Source: Bin87 sp965261195 (GTDB lineage: Bacteria; Chloroflexota; Dehalococcoidia; Lucifugimonadales; UBA3495). From it: DNA of 64,000 nucleotides. Where the stretch lies: assembly GCA_965261195.1 (NCBI GenBank), contig OZ253455.1:1364001-1428000 (forward strand), in the 5' to 3' direction. This document shows, one piece after another, positions 1 through 8,539 of this stretch. Below the pieces are notes generated by a model, which saw nothing but the letters and a program-made list of their open reading frames with translations, made no database searches and had not been told where the DNA came from. Within the stretch, counting starts at the first letter, position 1; the number at the start of each line of letters is the position of its first letter. The translations under genes were made by a program, and so were the position numbers.

Positions 1-524
1 AACTCATCACCGACATCGCCGAGATGCGCGGCCAGGATCCGGCGGACGCGTTGTTCGACCTGCTGATTTCCGAAAACCTGGGCATCAGCACCGTGGGCCT
101 GGGCACCAACGCCCAGACTCTTTACGCCTTCGTGTCCCATCCCTATGGCATGATCGCATCCGACGCCATCCTGTTTGGTGAGTACCCTAACCCCCGCACT
201 TACGGATGCTTTCCCATCGTGCTGGCCGAGTTCGTGCGCGCTGAGCAGCACCTCCGGCTGCCGGAGGCCATTCGCAAGATGACCTCTTTCCCGGCGCAGC
301 GGTTGGGGTTGCCCGACCGAGGCATCCTGCGGGACGGGTTCAAGGCTGACATCGTGGTGTTCAACCCGGACACGGTCAAAACCCATGCCACCCGCGAGAA
401 TCCGAAGCAGTACCCGGTGGGAATTGAGTACGTCATAGTCAACGGGCAGGTAGTTATCGAGCAGGGCCGGAATACCGGCGCATTGCCGGGCCGGGCGCTG
501 CGCCGGGGCCGGGCGACGACGTAA
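1..524 (+). CDS. N-acyl-D-amino-acid deacylase family amidohydrolase, C-terminal part
   Basis: The frame is open from the window edge (codons start at base 3), so the N-terminus lies outside. The visible 170 or so residues are the C-terminal third of a metal-dependent amidohydrolase of the D-aminoacylase type: the MRGQDPADALFDLL helix, SDAILFGEYPNPRTYGCFP, and the closing beta-sandwich segment with LPDRGILRDGFKADIVVFNP and VIVNGQVV, which are usual in this family. Members hydrolyse N-acyl-D-amino acids or related amides in the cytoplasm. The metal-binding HxH motif would be upstream and cannot be checked. The next gene begins 18 bases downstream on the same strand. Confidence 0.85.
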   Translation, partial: LITDIAEMRGQDPADALFDLLISENLGISTVGLGTNAQTLYAFVSHPYGMIASDAILFGEYPNPRTYGCFPIVLAEFVRAEQHLRLPEAIRKMTSFPAQRLGLPDRGILRDGFKADIVVFNPDTVKTHATRENPKQYPVGIEYVIVNGQVVIEQGRNTGALPGRALRRGRATT

Positions 525-542
525 TGAAGAGGAATTGATCCC

Positions 543-1730
543 ATGAGTGCTGAATCGCAACTGCACAAGATAGACCTGAACAGCAACAAGACCGAACCGG
601 TAGCTGAGGTTGATTTCGCCGGCCTAAAAATCGAGGAGCGACGGCATATCCAGGAATGGATAGTCGATAACCCCGGTATATTGGGTGAAAACCTGCTTAT
701 CGTCGGCAAAGAATTTGACCAGTTCGACGGGACTGCGGAACGACTCGACCTGCTGGCTGTCGATGGCGACGGAAGGTTGGTCATAATTGAATTGAAGCGT
801 GATGATTCGGGGAAGGATGCTCACTGGCAAGCCCTCAAGTACGCTAGCTACATTAGTGGTGTCACTTTGCCGCAAATTGCCAGGATATTTGCCAAGCATC
901 GAGGGGAACCATCCGAAGAAGGTGCTATGACCGCTCTTGCGCAGCACATTGGAGCCGACGACAGCGATAGTTTGGCGGACATTCTGAACACCGATCCACG
1001 CATCATCCTTGCCAGCCACCGCTTTGCGCCGGAGGTTACTTCAACGGTGCTGTGGCTTAATGAGAAGGTACCTGACCTGTTCACGTGCATTAAGCTGACT
1101 CCCTACCAGGCGGAAGAGTCCGGTCAGCTATACCTGCATACGAACACGATCATACCGATACCGGGAACCGAGCCATACACGATAGGAGTTGGCGAGTCTG
1201 TGTTTGACACGGGGCAATCTACCAAGAATAGGCATAGGAACGACGAAGTCTCCCAATTTCTCAAGAAAACGAAAGTTCTCGTCCTCGAGAAACTGCCAGT
1301 CAAAATCAGGCCTAACAAGAGTAGTTGGTGGGCTGGTGATGGCGGCGGGTACGGAAAGTTTAATCGGCGGCATTTTCACTTCTGGTACAACGAGCCAGAG
1401 TGGGGCAATTGGACCTTTACCTACGCCATTAACTTGTACAACGAGGGGGAAGATGGGAAGAAGAAGGCCGATGTCGGACTGATGTTCCTGTCTATGCCGT
1501 TTGAGGATGTGGAAGGCACTTTGCGTAGCCTGGGCAAGCCCCATTGGCAGTTCAGGGATATGCACGGTAGCAGCAGGAACGATGAAATGTTCTCGTTCCA
1601 TTACAGCGAAGACCTCGACGACTCCTTCGCTGGAAAGCTGGCCGATGCGATGTGCGATGTTATCAGTGTCGTAACGCCAGCCCTCCGTAAGATAACCGAG
1701 GAAGGAAACGAAGAGAGCGTTTCTGACTAG
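543..1730 (+). CDS. NucS/DUF91-like PD-(D/E)XK nuclease-domain protein
   Basis: A 395-residue protein whose first 110 residues read as a restriction-endonuclease-like fold. An N-terminal helix (IQEWIVDNPGILG) is followed by ERLDLLAVDGDGRLVIIELKRD, in which D and the E-x-K triad match the PD-(D/E)XK core of NucS/DUF91-type nucleases; the QALKYASYISG helix follows. The remaining 280 residues, rich in aromatic residues, resemble no domain I recognise. Role: probably DNA cleavage in repair or defence, inferred from the fold only. GAGGA precedes the ATG by about 9 bases. A DNA methyltransferase gene lies 0.9 kb downstream, but the spacing does not prove a restriction pair. Confidence 0.65.
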   Translation: MSAESQLHKIDLNSNKTEPVAEVDFAGLKIEERRHIQEWIVDNPGILGENLLIVGKEFDQFDGTAERLDLLAVDGDGRLVIIELKRDDSGKDAHWQALKYASYISGVTLPQIARIFAKHRGEPSEEGAMTALAQHIGADDSDSLADILNTDPRIILASHRFAPEVTSTVLWLNEKVPDLFTCIKLTPYQAEESGQLYLHTNTIIPIPGTEPYTIGVGESVFDTGQSTKNRHRNDEVSQFLKKTKVLVLEKLPVKIRPNKSSWWAGDGGGYGKFNRRHFHFWYNEPEWGNWTFTYAINLYNEGEDGKKKADVGLMFLSMPFEDVEGTLRSLGKPHWQFRDMHGSSRNDEMFSFHYSEDLDDSFAGKLADAMCDVISVVTPALRKITEEGNEESVSD

Positions 1731-1842
1731 CCGGCGCATATAGGCTGGACAGGCATTTACTCAACCCAGATCCGAAGCCTACTCCAGCGAGAGCCACAAT
1801 CTGGAAAATCCCGTTTATCCTGTTTATCTGTGTAAGTTCAAA

Positions 1843-2589
1843 TTGTCTCCCCAGTCCCTATCCCCCGACTACAGTTACTGCCCACGGTGCGGGCATGAAC
1901 TGTCTCCAGTAACAAAGGATTTCGATGCTCCCGACCTGGCCGATGTTGACCTGATAATCTCGCTGGGCGGCCCGATGTCGGCCAACGATGGTTACCCCGC
2001 CTTATTGCAGGAAACGGCTTACCTGCGCGCCGCCGCTACCGGGTCGCTGGGCAGCAGCCCTCCGACGCCGGTCATCGGCATCTGCCTCGGCGCGCAGCTG
2101 CTGTCCCGCGCCTTGGGCGGCGCCGTCGCTCCCACCGGGGGTTACCAGTTTGGCCTGCGCAAGATTGACATAACCGCTGAGGGATGCCGCGATCCCGTGT
2201 TCAGTGCAATCTCCATCCCCCTCGTCCCCACGCTGCACGGCGAGCAATTCACCGTTCCAACCAATGCGGTCCGGCTGGCCGAGGGAACGATGCTGCGGCG
2301 GGATGGGGGTTACGTTCGCATCCCGATGGCATTCCGGTTCGGGCTGTCCTATGGGTTTCAGTTCGAGCCGCAACTGACGCTGGACGAGTTTCGCATCTGG
2401 AACCGTGAATTATTTGGGGACTACTCCCTGATGGGTGAGCGTTTCGACCCGGAGCAAGAGGCCGCCCGCAACCTCCGGGAATTCGCGGCTTTTGCAGTCC
2501 ACCACGAAACTCAAATGGCCCGGATGCTGCGGGCATTGCTGACACAAGCCGGTTTACCGACCGGACCCTGGGATGGTAAAACTTGTTAG
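1843..2589 (+). CDS. Class I glutamine amidotransferase-like protein with zinc-ribbon-like N-terminus
   Basis: A 248-residue frame with a possible TTG start; no ATG or GTG precedes it in frame and no good Shine-Dalgarno is visible. Residues about 30-185 form a class I GATase: LIISLGGPMSANDGYP, the nucleophile elbow GICLGAQLL with its cysteine, and HGEQFTVP. The usual GFQFHPE motif reads GFQFEPQ, so the catalytic His (and following Glu) are replaced. The first beta-alpha unit of the domain is missing; in its place is YCPRCGHELSP, a CxxC knuckle like those in NUDIX hydrolase zinc ribbons (only one Cys pair is visible). It may be a truncated or fused gene, a pseudogene, or a non-catalytic GATase homologue. 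Confidence 0.55.
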   Translation: MSPQSLSPDYSYCPRCGHELSPVTKDFDAPDLADVDLIISLGGPMSANDGYPALLQETAYLRAAATGSLGSSPPTPVIGICLGAQLLSRALGGAVAPTGGYQFGLRKIDITAEGCRDPVFSAISIPLVPTLHGEQFTVPTNAVRLAEGTMLRRDGGYVRIPMAFRFGLSYGFQFEPQLTLDEFRIWNRELFGDYSLMGERFDPEQEAARNLREFAAFAVHHETQMARMLRALLTQAGLPTGPWDGKTC

Positions 2590-2604
2590 CGGAGGACATT
2601 CCAA

Positions 2605-3639
2605 ATGCTGCATTGGTTCCACCCTGGCGATAATCTGGATGGCTTGCACCGCATCTACGAGCTGGGCATACGGGCCAACCTGGTTTATATCGACCCGCCC
2701 TTTGCCACTAACAACGAATTTCTAATTGACGACCACCGGGCCAACAGCATCAGCGCGTCGGGCCGGCCGGCTTACTCGGACACGCTGAGGGGCAGCGCCT
2801 ACCTGGAAGCTTTGCGACAACGGCTGTGCGCTATCCGCAACGTGATGACGCCTACCGGCTCGGTTTACGTTCACATTGACGTAAAAATGGAGCACCACGT
2901 CCGCTTGTTGATGGATGATGTTTTTGGGCCGGATAACTTTCGCAACGCTATCACCCGCATCAAGTGCAACCCCAAGAATTTTGACCGCTATTCTTACGGC
3001 AATATCAAGGACACGATCCTCTTCTACTCGATGTCGCCGCAGAGTATTACGTGGCATCCACAGAAAGAGCCGCTAAGCGACGATGAGATAGCCAAACTCT
3101 ACCCGTTCATTGACGCCGCCGGTCGCCGTTACACCACCACGCCACTGCACGCTCCCGGCATTACCGTCAACGGGGCGACCGGGCAGGCCTGGCGGGATAT
3201 GCTACCGCCGGCGGGGCGGCACTGGCGTTACCCGCCGGCAAAGTTGGATGATTTGGACGCTGCCGGGCTGGTTGCGTGGAGTTCCACGGGCAACCCACGC
3301 AAAATACGGTACGCCAGCGAGGCCGCCGGCAAGCTCCCCCAGGACGTTTGGCTCTACAAAGACCCGCAGCAGCCTGAATATCCAACCCAAAAAAACGCCC
3401 GTATGCTCGAACGCATCATTCGCACATCCTCAAATACCGGCGATACTGTCTTGGATTGCTATGCCGGCAGTGGCAGTACGCTGCTGACCGCGGCGCGGTT
3501 GGGACGGCGGTTTATTGGGATGGACAATTCGCCGGCAGCGCAGCAGGTTATTGAAAAGCGCTTGCAGGATCGGCGGATTAAATACCAAAGCACCCTCGCC
3601 TCCACCACATCAACTTTCTCTGAAAGCGTCGCAGTATGA
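2605..3639 (+). CDS. Site-specific DNA methyltransferase, beta-class (N6-adenine/N4-cytosine)
   Basis: A 344-residue S-adenosylmethionine-dependent DNA methyltransferase. The catalytic motif IV DPPF is at residues 30-33 and the SAM-binding motif I region LDCYAGSGSTLL near residue 284, the circularly permuted order of beta-class enzymes such as type III Mod subunits. LPQDVWLYKDP and YPTQKNARMLERII just before motif I are also typical of the Mod/M.EcoP-like group. DPPF suggests N6-adenine methylation. GGAGG lies 10 bases before the ATG, and 15 bases separate it from the preceding gene. No restriction subunit adjoins it, so it may be an orphan or pair with the nuclease-fold gene at 543-1730. Confidence 0.85.
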   Translation: MLHWFHPGDNLDGLHRIYELGIRANLVYIDPPFATNNEFLIDDHRANSISASGRPAYSDTLRGSAYLEALRQRLCAIRNVMTPTGSVYVHIDVKMEHHVRLLMDDVFGPDNFRNAITRIKCNPKNFDRYSYGNIKDTILFYSMSPQSITWHPQKEPLSDDEIAKLYPFIDAAGRRYTTTPLHAPGITVNGATGQAWRDMLPPAGRHWRYPPAKLDDLDAAGLVAWSSTGNPRKIRYASEAAGKLPQDVWLYKDPQQPEYPTQKNARMLERIIRTSSNTGDTVLDCYAGSGSTLLTAARLGRRFIGMDNSPAAQQVIEKRLQDRRIKYQSTLASTTSTFSESVAV

Positions 3640-3813
3640 ATATGCCAGTTCAACGCGAATATTGGCTGAACCTTTCGTTAGGCTAATCCGTCGTTTGACA
3701 CTTGGCGCGGCGGCGATTAACCTGCTAGTCGTCAGGCGCGGCGGAATCTCCGCCGGCGTTTGATCGCTAAATTGCACACGCTACTACACTGAATAGACTG
3801 GAGGCATTAGAGC

Positions 3814-4560
3814 ATGGCATACGAAGGATTGATTGCAGAACAGGTTTGGGTGGAGGGTCACGAAGGCGACCGCATCAACGCCTACCTGGCCCGGCCGTTG
3901 GGTTCCGGCCCGTTTCCGGCCGTAATGTTGTTCCACCATATGCCGGGCTGGGACGCCGCGACCAAGGAAATGGCGCGCAAACTTGCCCACAACGGCTACA
4001 TCGCCATCTCGCCCAACCTGCACTACCGCGAGGGCAGCGACGACCCGTCGGTCAACAGCGCCAGCATCCGCGACAAGGGCGGTATGCCCGATGCCCGCAC
4101 CCTGGGCGATGCTGCTGGCGCCATCGGCTACCTGCGCCACCTGGACGTGCATAACGGCAAGGTGGGTATCATCGGGTTCTGCTCCGGCGGCCGCCAGGTA
4201 TTCCTGGCGGCCTGCAAGTTGCAGGGCATTGACGCTGCGGTCGACTGCTGGGGCGGCGGCGTAACCCAGCGCGACACCGAGCCACCCACGGAGGCCATGC
4301 CCCACGCTCCCATCGAGTTTGTTGGAGACCTGAGTTGTGCGTTGATGGGGTTGTTTGGGGAGGATGACGCCAGGCCGTCCATTGCCGAAGTGGAAGCTAC
4401 CGATGCCGCGATCAAGGCGGCCGGCAAGTCGTGGGAGTACCACACGTATCCAAACGCGGGCCACGGTTTCTTTGCCGTAGACCGGCCCAGCTACGCGGTG
4501 GAAGCAGCCAACCAGGGCTGGGAACGGGTGTTTGAGTTCTACGGACGCCACCTCAGCTAA
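3814..4560 (+). CDS. Dienelactone hydrolase family protein
   Basis: A 248-residue alpha/beta hydrolase of about the usual dienelactone hydrolase length (230-250). The nucleophile elbow GFCSGG puts Cys123 in the nucleophile position, an Asp follows in FGEDDARPS (about 184), and His217 sits in PNAGHGFF, completing the Cys-Asp-His triad. The family hydrolyses dienelactones in chloroaromatic breakdown, but many members act on other esters, so the substrate is unknown. GGAGG lies 12 bases before the ATG, and the gene ends at a terminator-like hairpin (4588-4615). Catabolic genes on the opposite strand follow. Confidence 0.88.
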   Translation: MAYEGLIAEQVWVEGHEGDRINAYLARPLGSGPFPAVMLFHHMPGWDAATKEMARKLAHNGYIAISPNLHYREGSDDPSVNSASIRDKGGMPDARTLGDAAGAIGYLRHLDVHNGKVGIIGFCSGGRQVFLAACKLQGIDAAVDCWGGGVTQRDTEPPTEAMPHAPIEFVGDLSCALMGLFGEDDARPSIAEVEATDAAIKAAGKSWEYHTYPNAGHGFFAVDRPSYAVEAANQGWERVFEFYGRHLS

Positions 4561-4587
4561 TTATCCGACCGGTTTCACCAAATGCCA

Positions 4588-4615
4588 GGGGCGAGTTTTG
4601 CACCCGCCCCTTTTT
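4588..4615 (+). terminator. Rho-independent terminator after dienelactone hydrolase
   Basis: GGGGCG pairs with CGCCCC across an 11-base loop and is followed by five T residues, 27 bases after the stop of the dienelactone hydrolase gene. Confidence 0.65.
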
Positions 4616-4637
4616 ATGACTGCCGGATGCGCCGGAA

Positions 4638-5159
4638 TTAGTCGTCGGTGGATTCAAACGCTAACGTGGCAAAGCGCATGAAGATGCCGCCGCGGGGCGC
4701 CGCCAGAGGCCCGTTCAGGCAGAGGCAGGCGATTACGTAAGTGGTGCCCGGCTCGGCGGCCCCGCTGATTTCCACGCGGTGCGGAGCGTTCAGACCGACG
4801 ATGCTGCCGAAAGCCCGGTCAATCTCGCCGTTCACCCACACTTCGCCGTAATTGTCGAAGTTGGTCTCGAACCAGACGCGAGCACCGCTTACGTCCGCCC
4901 CGTCGATGGTGGCTGGCAAAGTTACCGCAATGCGGTACCAGGCAAAAGTGAAACCCACCGACAGGCTCTGGCGCACGTTGTCGCACACGTCCCACGTCGA
5001 ATCGTCGTATTCGGCGAGACGGGGCGGGGCGGCCAGCAGTCGCGCGGACAACCCTTCGTTGGGTTCGCCGGGAACCAGGCCAGGCGCCACCCGCCAGGGT
5101 TGACCGCCTACGGAGTTGCGGCCTTGCGGGGTGTTCAGGTCAACGGCGAATCGTGGCAT
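4638..5159 (-). CDS. Galactose-binding-like (GH2 sugar-binding type) beta-sandwich protein
   Basis: I chose the ATG at 5159 because AGGAGG lies 8 bases upstream of it; an open extension further upstream crosses repeat DNA. The 173-residue product resembles the jelly-roll sugar-binding domain of glycoside hydrolase family 2 enzymes: WYRIAVTLPATIDG, ARVWFETNFDNYGEVWVNGE, and a closing strand ending GGIFMRFATLAFE. No catalytic domain, signal peptide or membrane segment is present, so it is a stand-alone cytoplasmic binding domain. It lies downstream of an amidohydrolase on the same strand and may be its partner, but its ligand is unknown. Confidence 0.6.
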   Translation of the reverse strand: MPRFAVDLNTPQGRNSVGGQPWRVAPGLVPGEPNEGLSARLLAAPPRLAEYDDSTWDVCDNVRQSLSVGFTFAWYRIAVTLPATIDGADVSGARVWFETNFDNYGEVWVNGEIDRAFGSIVGLNAPHRVEISGAAEPGTTYVIACLCLNGPLAAPRGGIFMRFATLAFESTDD

Positions 5160-5196
5160 TTTGAGCCTCCTGTTTAGGGCGAGGTTTGGGCAAAGT

Positions 5197-5251
5197 AGGG
5201 GCGAATAATCATTCGTCCCTACGTGTGCTGTATTCCCGCTTGCGCGGGAAT
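5197..5251. repeat. Two small dispersed palindromes
   Basis: Two hairpin-forming units lie in the gap between the sugar-binding gene and the amidohydrolase. AGGGGCGAAT pairs with ATTCGTCCCT (5197-5220, one mismatch) and ATTCCCGC pairs with GCGGGAAT (5232-5251). Both resemble intergenic palindromes common in bacterial genomes. The second begins the same way as other palindromes ending in GAATGAC. Confidence 0.6.
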
Positions 5252-5277
5252 GACGGTATTTGTCAACATCCCCTGGG

Positions 5278-6087
5278 CTAGCGGAATTCCCAGAGGTTGG
5301 CGGCGGTTCCGCCGAACACCAGGTCGCGAGTTTCGGCGCTGGGGTATTCAATCAGGTCCATCGGCAGGCGCAGGGCGTTGCGGTAGCCCTCCCGATTGGC
5401 GACGGGCGGGAAGTCGCTGCCCCACATCAACCGGTCGCCGCCGAAAGCAGCCATGGCCATCTCGATGAGCGGCGGCACGTTGTCGAAGGGAATCGGCTGT
5501 CGGAATGGTATTGGCCGCGGACAGAACTCACCGAGCCCGGGTATTTTCATGTACACATTGGGGTATTTTGATAGCGACAACGCCCGCTGGTAGACCTCCA
5601 TCGGGACGTTCCTGTCGGCTCGGCCGGGGCCGAAGAATGCGCCCACGCCGGCCAGGTGTTCCATAACCACAGTCAGGTTCGGCAGCTCCTGGATAATCGC
5701 TTCAAACTCGGGGTCGGCGTACTGCTCCACGGTGCCCATGACGCTGGCGACCACTCCCAGGTCGGCGCAACTGCGCCACAACGCCAAAGGATCGTCGCCG
5801 GGAGCGCGCCAGCCGCAGTTGAACCGCAGGCCGTCAACTCCCTGATCGTGCAGTTCGGCCACTCTTTGGGGAGCGTCGGCCTGGGTGTGGTCAACAATGG
5901 CGATGACGGCAAAGCGTCCGGGGAACCGCTTGACCGATTCCACCAGGTAACTATTGTCGAAAACCCCGAAGAACTGGGTAAGGACTGCCTTGTCCACGCC
6001 CACCCGGTCCATCTCGTCCAGCAGGATTTCCACCGGCTCGAACCAGTAGGGGGAAGCGTGGCAATGGGTGTCAATTACGGTGGGCAT
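5278..6087 (-). CDS. Amidohydrolase-2 family metal-dependent hydrolase
   Basis: The ATG at 6087 gives MPTVIDTHCHASPYW, the usual start of amidohydrolase-2 proteins, with GGAG upstream; an earlier in-frame start would add 17 unrelated residues. The 269-residue TIM barrel has the N-terminal D-T-H-C-H metal motif, a His in VVMEHLAGVG, and the C-terminal LMWGSDFPP containing the conserved catalytic Asp. Relatives include ACMS decarboxylase and gamma-resorcylate decarboxylase as well as lactone hydrolases. The neighbouring SDR and dienelactone hydrolase suggest breakdown of an aromatic or cyclic compound; the substrate is unknown. Confidence 0.85.
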   Translation of the reverse strand: MPTVIDTHCHASPYWFEPVEILLDEMDRVGVDKAVLTQFFGVFDNSYLVESVKRFPGRFAVIAIVDHTQADAPQRVAELHDQGVDGLRFNCGWRAPGDDPLALWRSCADLGVVASVMGTVEQYADPEFEAIIQELPNLTVVMEHLAGVGAFFGPGRADRNVPMEVYQRALSLSKYPNVYMKIPGLGEFCPRPIPFRQPIPFDNVPPLIEMAMAAFGGDRLMWGSDFPPVANREGYRNALRLPMDLIEYPSAETRDLVFGGTAANLWEFR

Positions 6088-6195
6088 AGCAACAGCTCCA
6101 TTTGAGTCTCGGATGCCTGGTGGAGACAGGGCAACCACAAGGGTTGCCCCTACGTTCCGGCACTAGAGGGGTTGGGGTGAGGGCGGCTCGTCGAT

Positions 6196-6951
6196 CTACG
6201 CCGCGGTGGTGCCGCCGTCGATGACCAACTCGGCGCCGGTTACGAAAGATGATTCGTCGGAGGCCAGGTAGATGGCGCCGTAGGCAATCTCGCTGGGCTT
6301 GCCCACGCGACCCAACGGCAGGCGCTGCATCCGCAGGGCCATGTTCTCCGGGTCGTTGAGCGTGTCGGCAATCATGTCCGTTTCGATGGGGCCGGGGTGA
6401 ATGGAGTTGCAGCGGATGCCGTCGCCGGCGTGCTGAATCGCCGTGGATTTGGTGAAGAGGCGAACGGATCCCTTGGTGGCGGTGTAACTGGCGGAACCGT
6501 TGGGGCTGCCCACCAGACCGGCGGTGGAGGAGATATTTATGATGGAACCGCCGCCGTTCTCTCGCATCGCCGGGATTGCGGCCTTGGTGCCGAGAAACAC
6601 GCCTTTGGAGTTGACGGCGAAGATGCGGTCCCAGTCTGCCACGGTGGTCTCTTCGATGTTCTTGCGGATCAGGATGCCGGCGTTATTGAGCAGGATGTCC
6701 AGCTTACCGTAGGCGCTGATGGCAGTTTGGACTGCCGATTGCCAGTCGGACTCGTCGGTCACGTCCAAGTGGACATAGGTGACGTTGTAGCCCAATTCCT
6801 GCAATTCGGCTTCGGTCTGCCGGCCCTGGTCGTCCAGGATGTCGCCGATGACGACGCTGGCGCCCTCTTCGGCAAACATACGGGCTTCCACCGCGCCCTG
6901 ACCACGGGCGCCGCCGCTAATAATCGCTACCTTTCCTTCCAGCCTAGGCAT
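6196..6951 (-). CDS. Short-chain dehydrogenase/reductase (glucose 1-dehydrogenase-like)
   Basis: A classical 251-residue SDR. It has the nucleotide-binding loop SGGARGQG (residues 12-19), NNAG at 89-92, the catalytic Ser near 141, Tyr156 and Lys160 in YTATK, and the usual C-terminal GAELVIDGG. Asp37 after the second strand (VIGD) favours NAD(H). AGGAGG stands 8 bases before the ATG. It oxidises or reduces an alcohol/ketone in the cytoplasm; the exact substrate cannot be read. It is transcribed towards the amidohydrolase 108 bases downstream, so the two are probably co-transcribed. Confidence 0.9.
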   Translation of the reverse strand: MPRLEGKVAIISGGARGQGAVEARMFAEEGASVVIGDILDDQGRQTEAELQELGYNVTYVHLDVTDESDWQSAVQTAISAYGKLDILLNNAGILIRKNIEETTVADWDRIFAVNSKGVFLGTKAAIPAMRENGGGSIINISSTAGLVGSPNGSASYTATKGSVRLFTKSTAIQHAGDGIRCNSIHPGPIETDMIADTLNDPENMALRMQRLPLGRVGKPSEIAYGAIYLASDESSFVTGAELVIDGGTTAA

Positions 6952-7172
6952 GATGAACCTCCTGTGGATGACCCGTGCGTTGTGTCAATGTGGATGCCCG
7001 TGGGTTGCGTCAATGTGGATGATGGGCTCGATGTGGGCAACAGGCTCACTTTATATCGGTTGGGTGTGAGGCGCAACAAGGCGCACCCGCTCGAGCGAAC
7101 CCACTTTGTCATTGCGAGCACAGCGTGGCAATCTCGCTCCCTCTCCCTTGATGGGAGAGGGTTGGCGTGAGG
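6952..7172. repeat. Intergenic repeat block between divergent genes
   Basis: The gap between the divergent SDR and amidohydrolase genes contains two near-identical copies of a GTCAATGTGGATG unit (about 6982-7021). A half copy of the dispersed TGTCATTGCGAG element follows (7107-7136), running straight into a dispersed CTCTCCC/GGGAGAG palindrome (7138-7172). No gene is visible; the promoters of both flanking genes should lie here or between 7173 and 7321. Confidence 0.6.
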
Positions 7173-7321
7173 GTGAAAAATCTGCACTGACCACCTTCCC
7201 CGCACTGACCGCCAACCCAGTTCCGGTGTAAACTGCCCAATATCAGTTGGAAGCTCAGGGGTGACTGGAAGCGGAGCTTTACACACCCACCCGAAACCTA
7301 TGAATGGCAAGGAGAAAGACG

Positions 7322-8176
7322 ATGGCGACTGGCACTCTCACTATTGACTCACAAGTACACGCCTACGAGCGAGACCGCCCGGAACGTCCCTGGGCCGGCA
7401 CCCTGCAAGGCCCCGCCGAAGTTACCGGCGACGATATGGTGGCGGCGATGGATGCCGTCGGCGTCGATGGGGCTTTGCTGGTATCGCCCTTCTCAATGTA
7501 TCGCTACGACGCCAGCTACGCCCTGGAAGTGTACGCCAAACATCCGAACCGGTTCGGTTTGATCAGGCCGTTTGATCCCGATTCGGAAACCATCGACGAG
7601 GACTTGGCACAGTGGACGGGTACGGCGGGCGTCGTTGGAGCCCGCATCATGCTCAGCAATCTGGAGTACGAAGCGAACCACCCGGGCCTCAACGCGATTC
7701 TCGCTGCCGCCGGTCGGATCGGCGTCCCGGTAAACGTGATGTGTTCGACCCGGCTGCCCGTGTTCCGCGAATTGGCCCGTCGCAATCCCGATACACAGAT
7801 GGTGGTTGATCACTTGGGTATCGCCCAGCCACCAGCGCCGCCGGCGCCGCCGGAACCCTTTGCCGACCTGCCGGACGTGCTGGCGCTGGCCGAACTGGAC
7901 AACGTAGCCATCAAGATTTCCGGGGCCGGCACGCTGTCGCATCAGCCATTCCCGTACCCGGATATCTGGGAGCCGCTCCGCCGGATTTTCGACGCGTTCG
8001 GCTTTGAGCGCTGCCTGTGGGGCACCGACTGGACCAGGGCCGTGAACTCGTTGACCTACGAGCAGGGGGTTGAGGCTTTCCGGGTTACCGACCAGCTCTC
8101 GGATGACGAGCGATCTGTACTCATGGGAGGAGCCCTCTCCAGGATTTACAACTGGTCGCCCGGCGCGAAGGCGTAG
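7322..8176 (+). CDS. Amidohydrolase-2 family protein
   Basis: The start at 7322 is preferred to an in-frame ATG at 7304 because AAGGAGA lies 5-11 bases before it. The product has 284 residues and starts TLTIDSQVHAYERDRPERPW, the form seen in lactonase/decarboxylase-like amidohydrolase-2 proteins where the first metal motif is D-x-x-V-H. Further matches are VDHLGIAQPP and the C-terminal LWGTDWTRA with the conserved Asp. It is a paralogue in fold, not in sequence, of the amidohydrolase at 5278-6087. The substrate is unknown. Confidence 0.85.
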   Translation: MATGTLTIDSQVHAYERDRPERPWAGTLQGPAEVTGDDMVAAMDAVGVDGALLVSPFSMYRYDASYALEVYAKHPNRFGLIRPFDPDSETIDEDLAQWTGTAGVVGARIMLSNLEYEANHPGLNAILAAAGRIGVPVNVMCSTRLPVFRELARRNPDTQMVVDHLGIAQPPAPPAPPEPFADLPDVLALAELDNVAIKISGAGTLSHQPFPYPDIWEPLRRIFDAFGFERCLWGTDWTRAVNSLTYEQGVEAFRVTDQLSDDERSVLMGGALSRIYNWSPGAKA

Positions 8177-8251
8177 GCTTTCAAGGAGACCGTGGCAAAC
8201 CGGTCTGCTGTCGCAACCCAACGTTGCGGGCAATACGCGCCGGGCAGGAGA

Positions 8252-8327
8252 TGGTGGGCCGTGTGGGGATCGAACCCACGACACCCGGATTAAAAGTCCG
8301 GTGCTCTACCAGCTGAGCTAACGGCCC
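8252..8327 (-). tRNA. tRNA-Lys (TTT)
   Basis: A complete 76-nt cloverleaf including an encoded CCA. The acceptor stem is GGGCCGT/ACGGCCC, the D arm contains AGCTCAGCTGGTAGAGC, the anticodon stem CCGGA/TCCGG encloses CTTTTAA (anticodon TTT), and the T arm GTGGG/CCCAC encloses TTCGATC. TATACT on the same strand about 31 bases upstream could be its -10 box. Confidence 0.97.
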
Positions 8328-8401
8328 GAGGGCGGCGGATGGCCTGCCGCAGGCAAAAGTATAGCATAGGAGACCGTTGACCTTTCGGAATTGGGAATAA
8401 C

Positions 8402-8531
8402 TCCGCATTGTAACTGTTCACGTTTGAGGGGACGGCAACGGTTTGCTTTGGACATTCCGTGCTTGGCTGCCCCTCCACAATAGACCGAATAGTCGGCAGA
8501 TCCCCGCAACTCTGAACAGTTACTCCGCATT
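8402..8531. mobile_element. IS66-type MITE (114 bp) with 8-bp target duplication
   Basis: The element runs 8410-8523 and begins and ends with the inverted repeat GTAACTGTTCA / TGAACAGTTAC. It is flanked by direct repeats TCCGCATT at 8402-8409 and 8524-8531. Both ends match the IS66-family element at 48318-49811: the left end here (GTAACTGTTCACGTTTGAGG) resembles that element's right end, and the right end here carries GTAACTGTTCAGAGTTG exactly as in that element's left end. It has no coding capacity, so it is a non-autonomous derivative probably mobilised by an IS66 transposase. Confidence 0.85.
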
Positions 8532-8539
8532 GAATGCCC

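Noticed and set aside
4638..5351. Longer form of the sugar-binding protein starting at 5351
   Set aside because: The extra 64 residues read through intergenic palindromes and overlap the amidohydrolase 3' end; AGGAGG supports the start at 5159.
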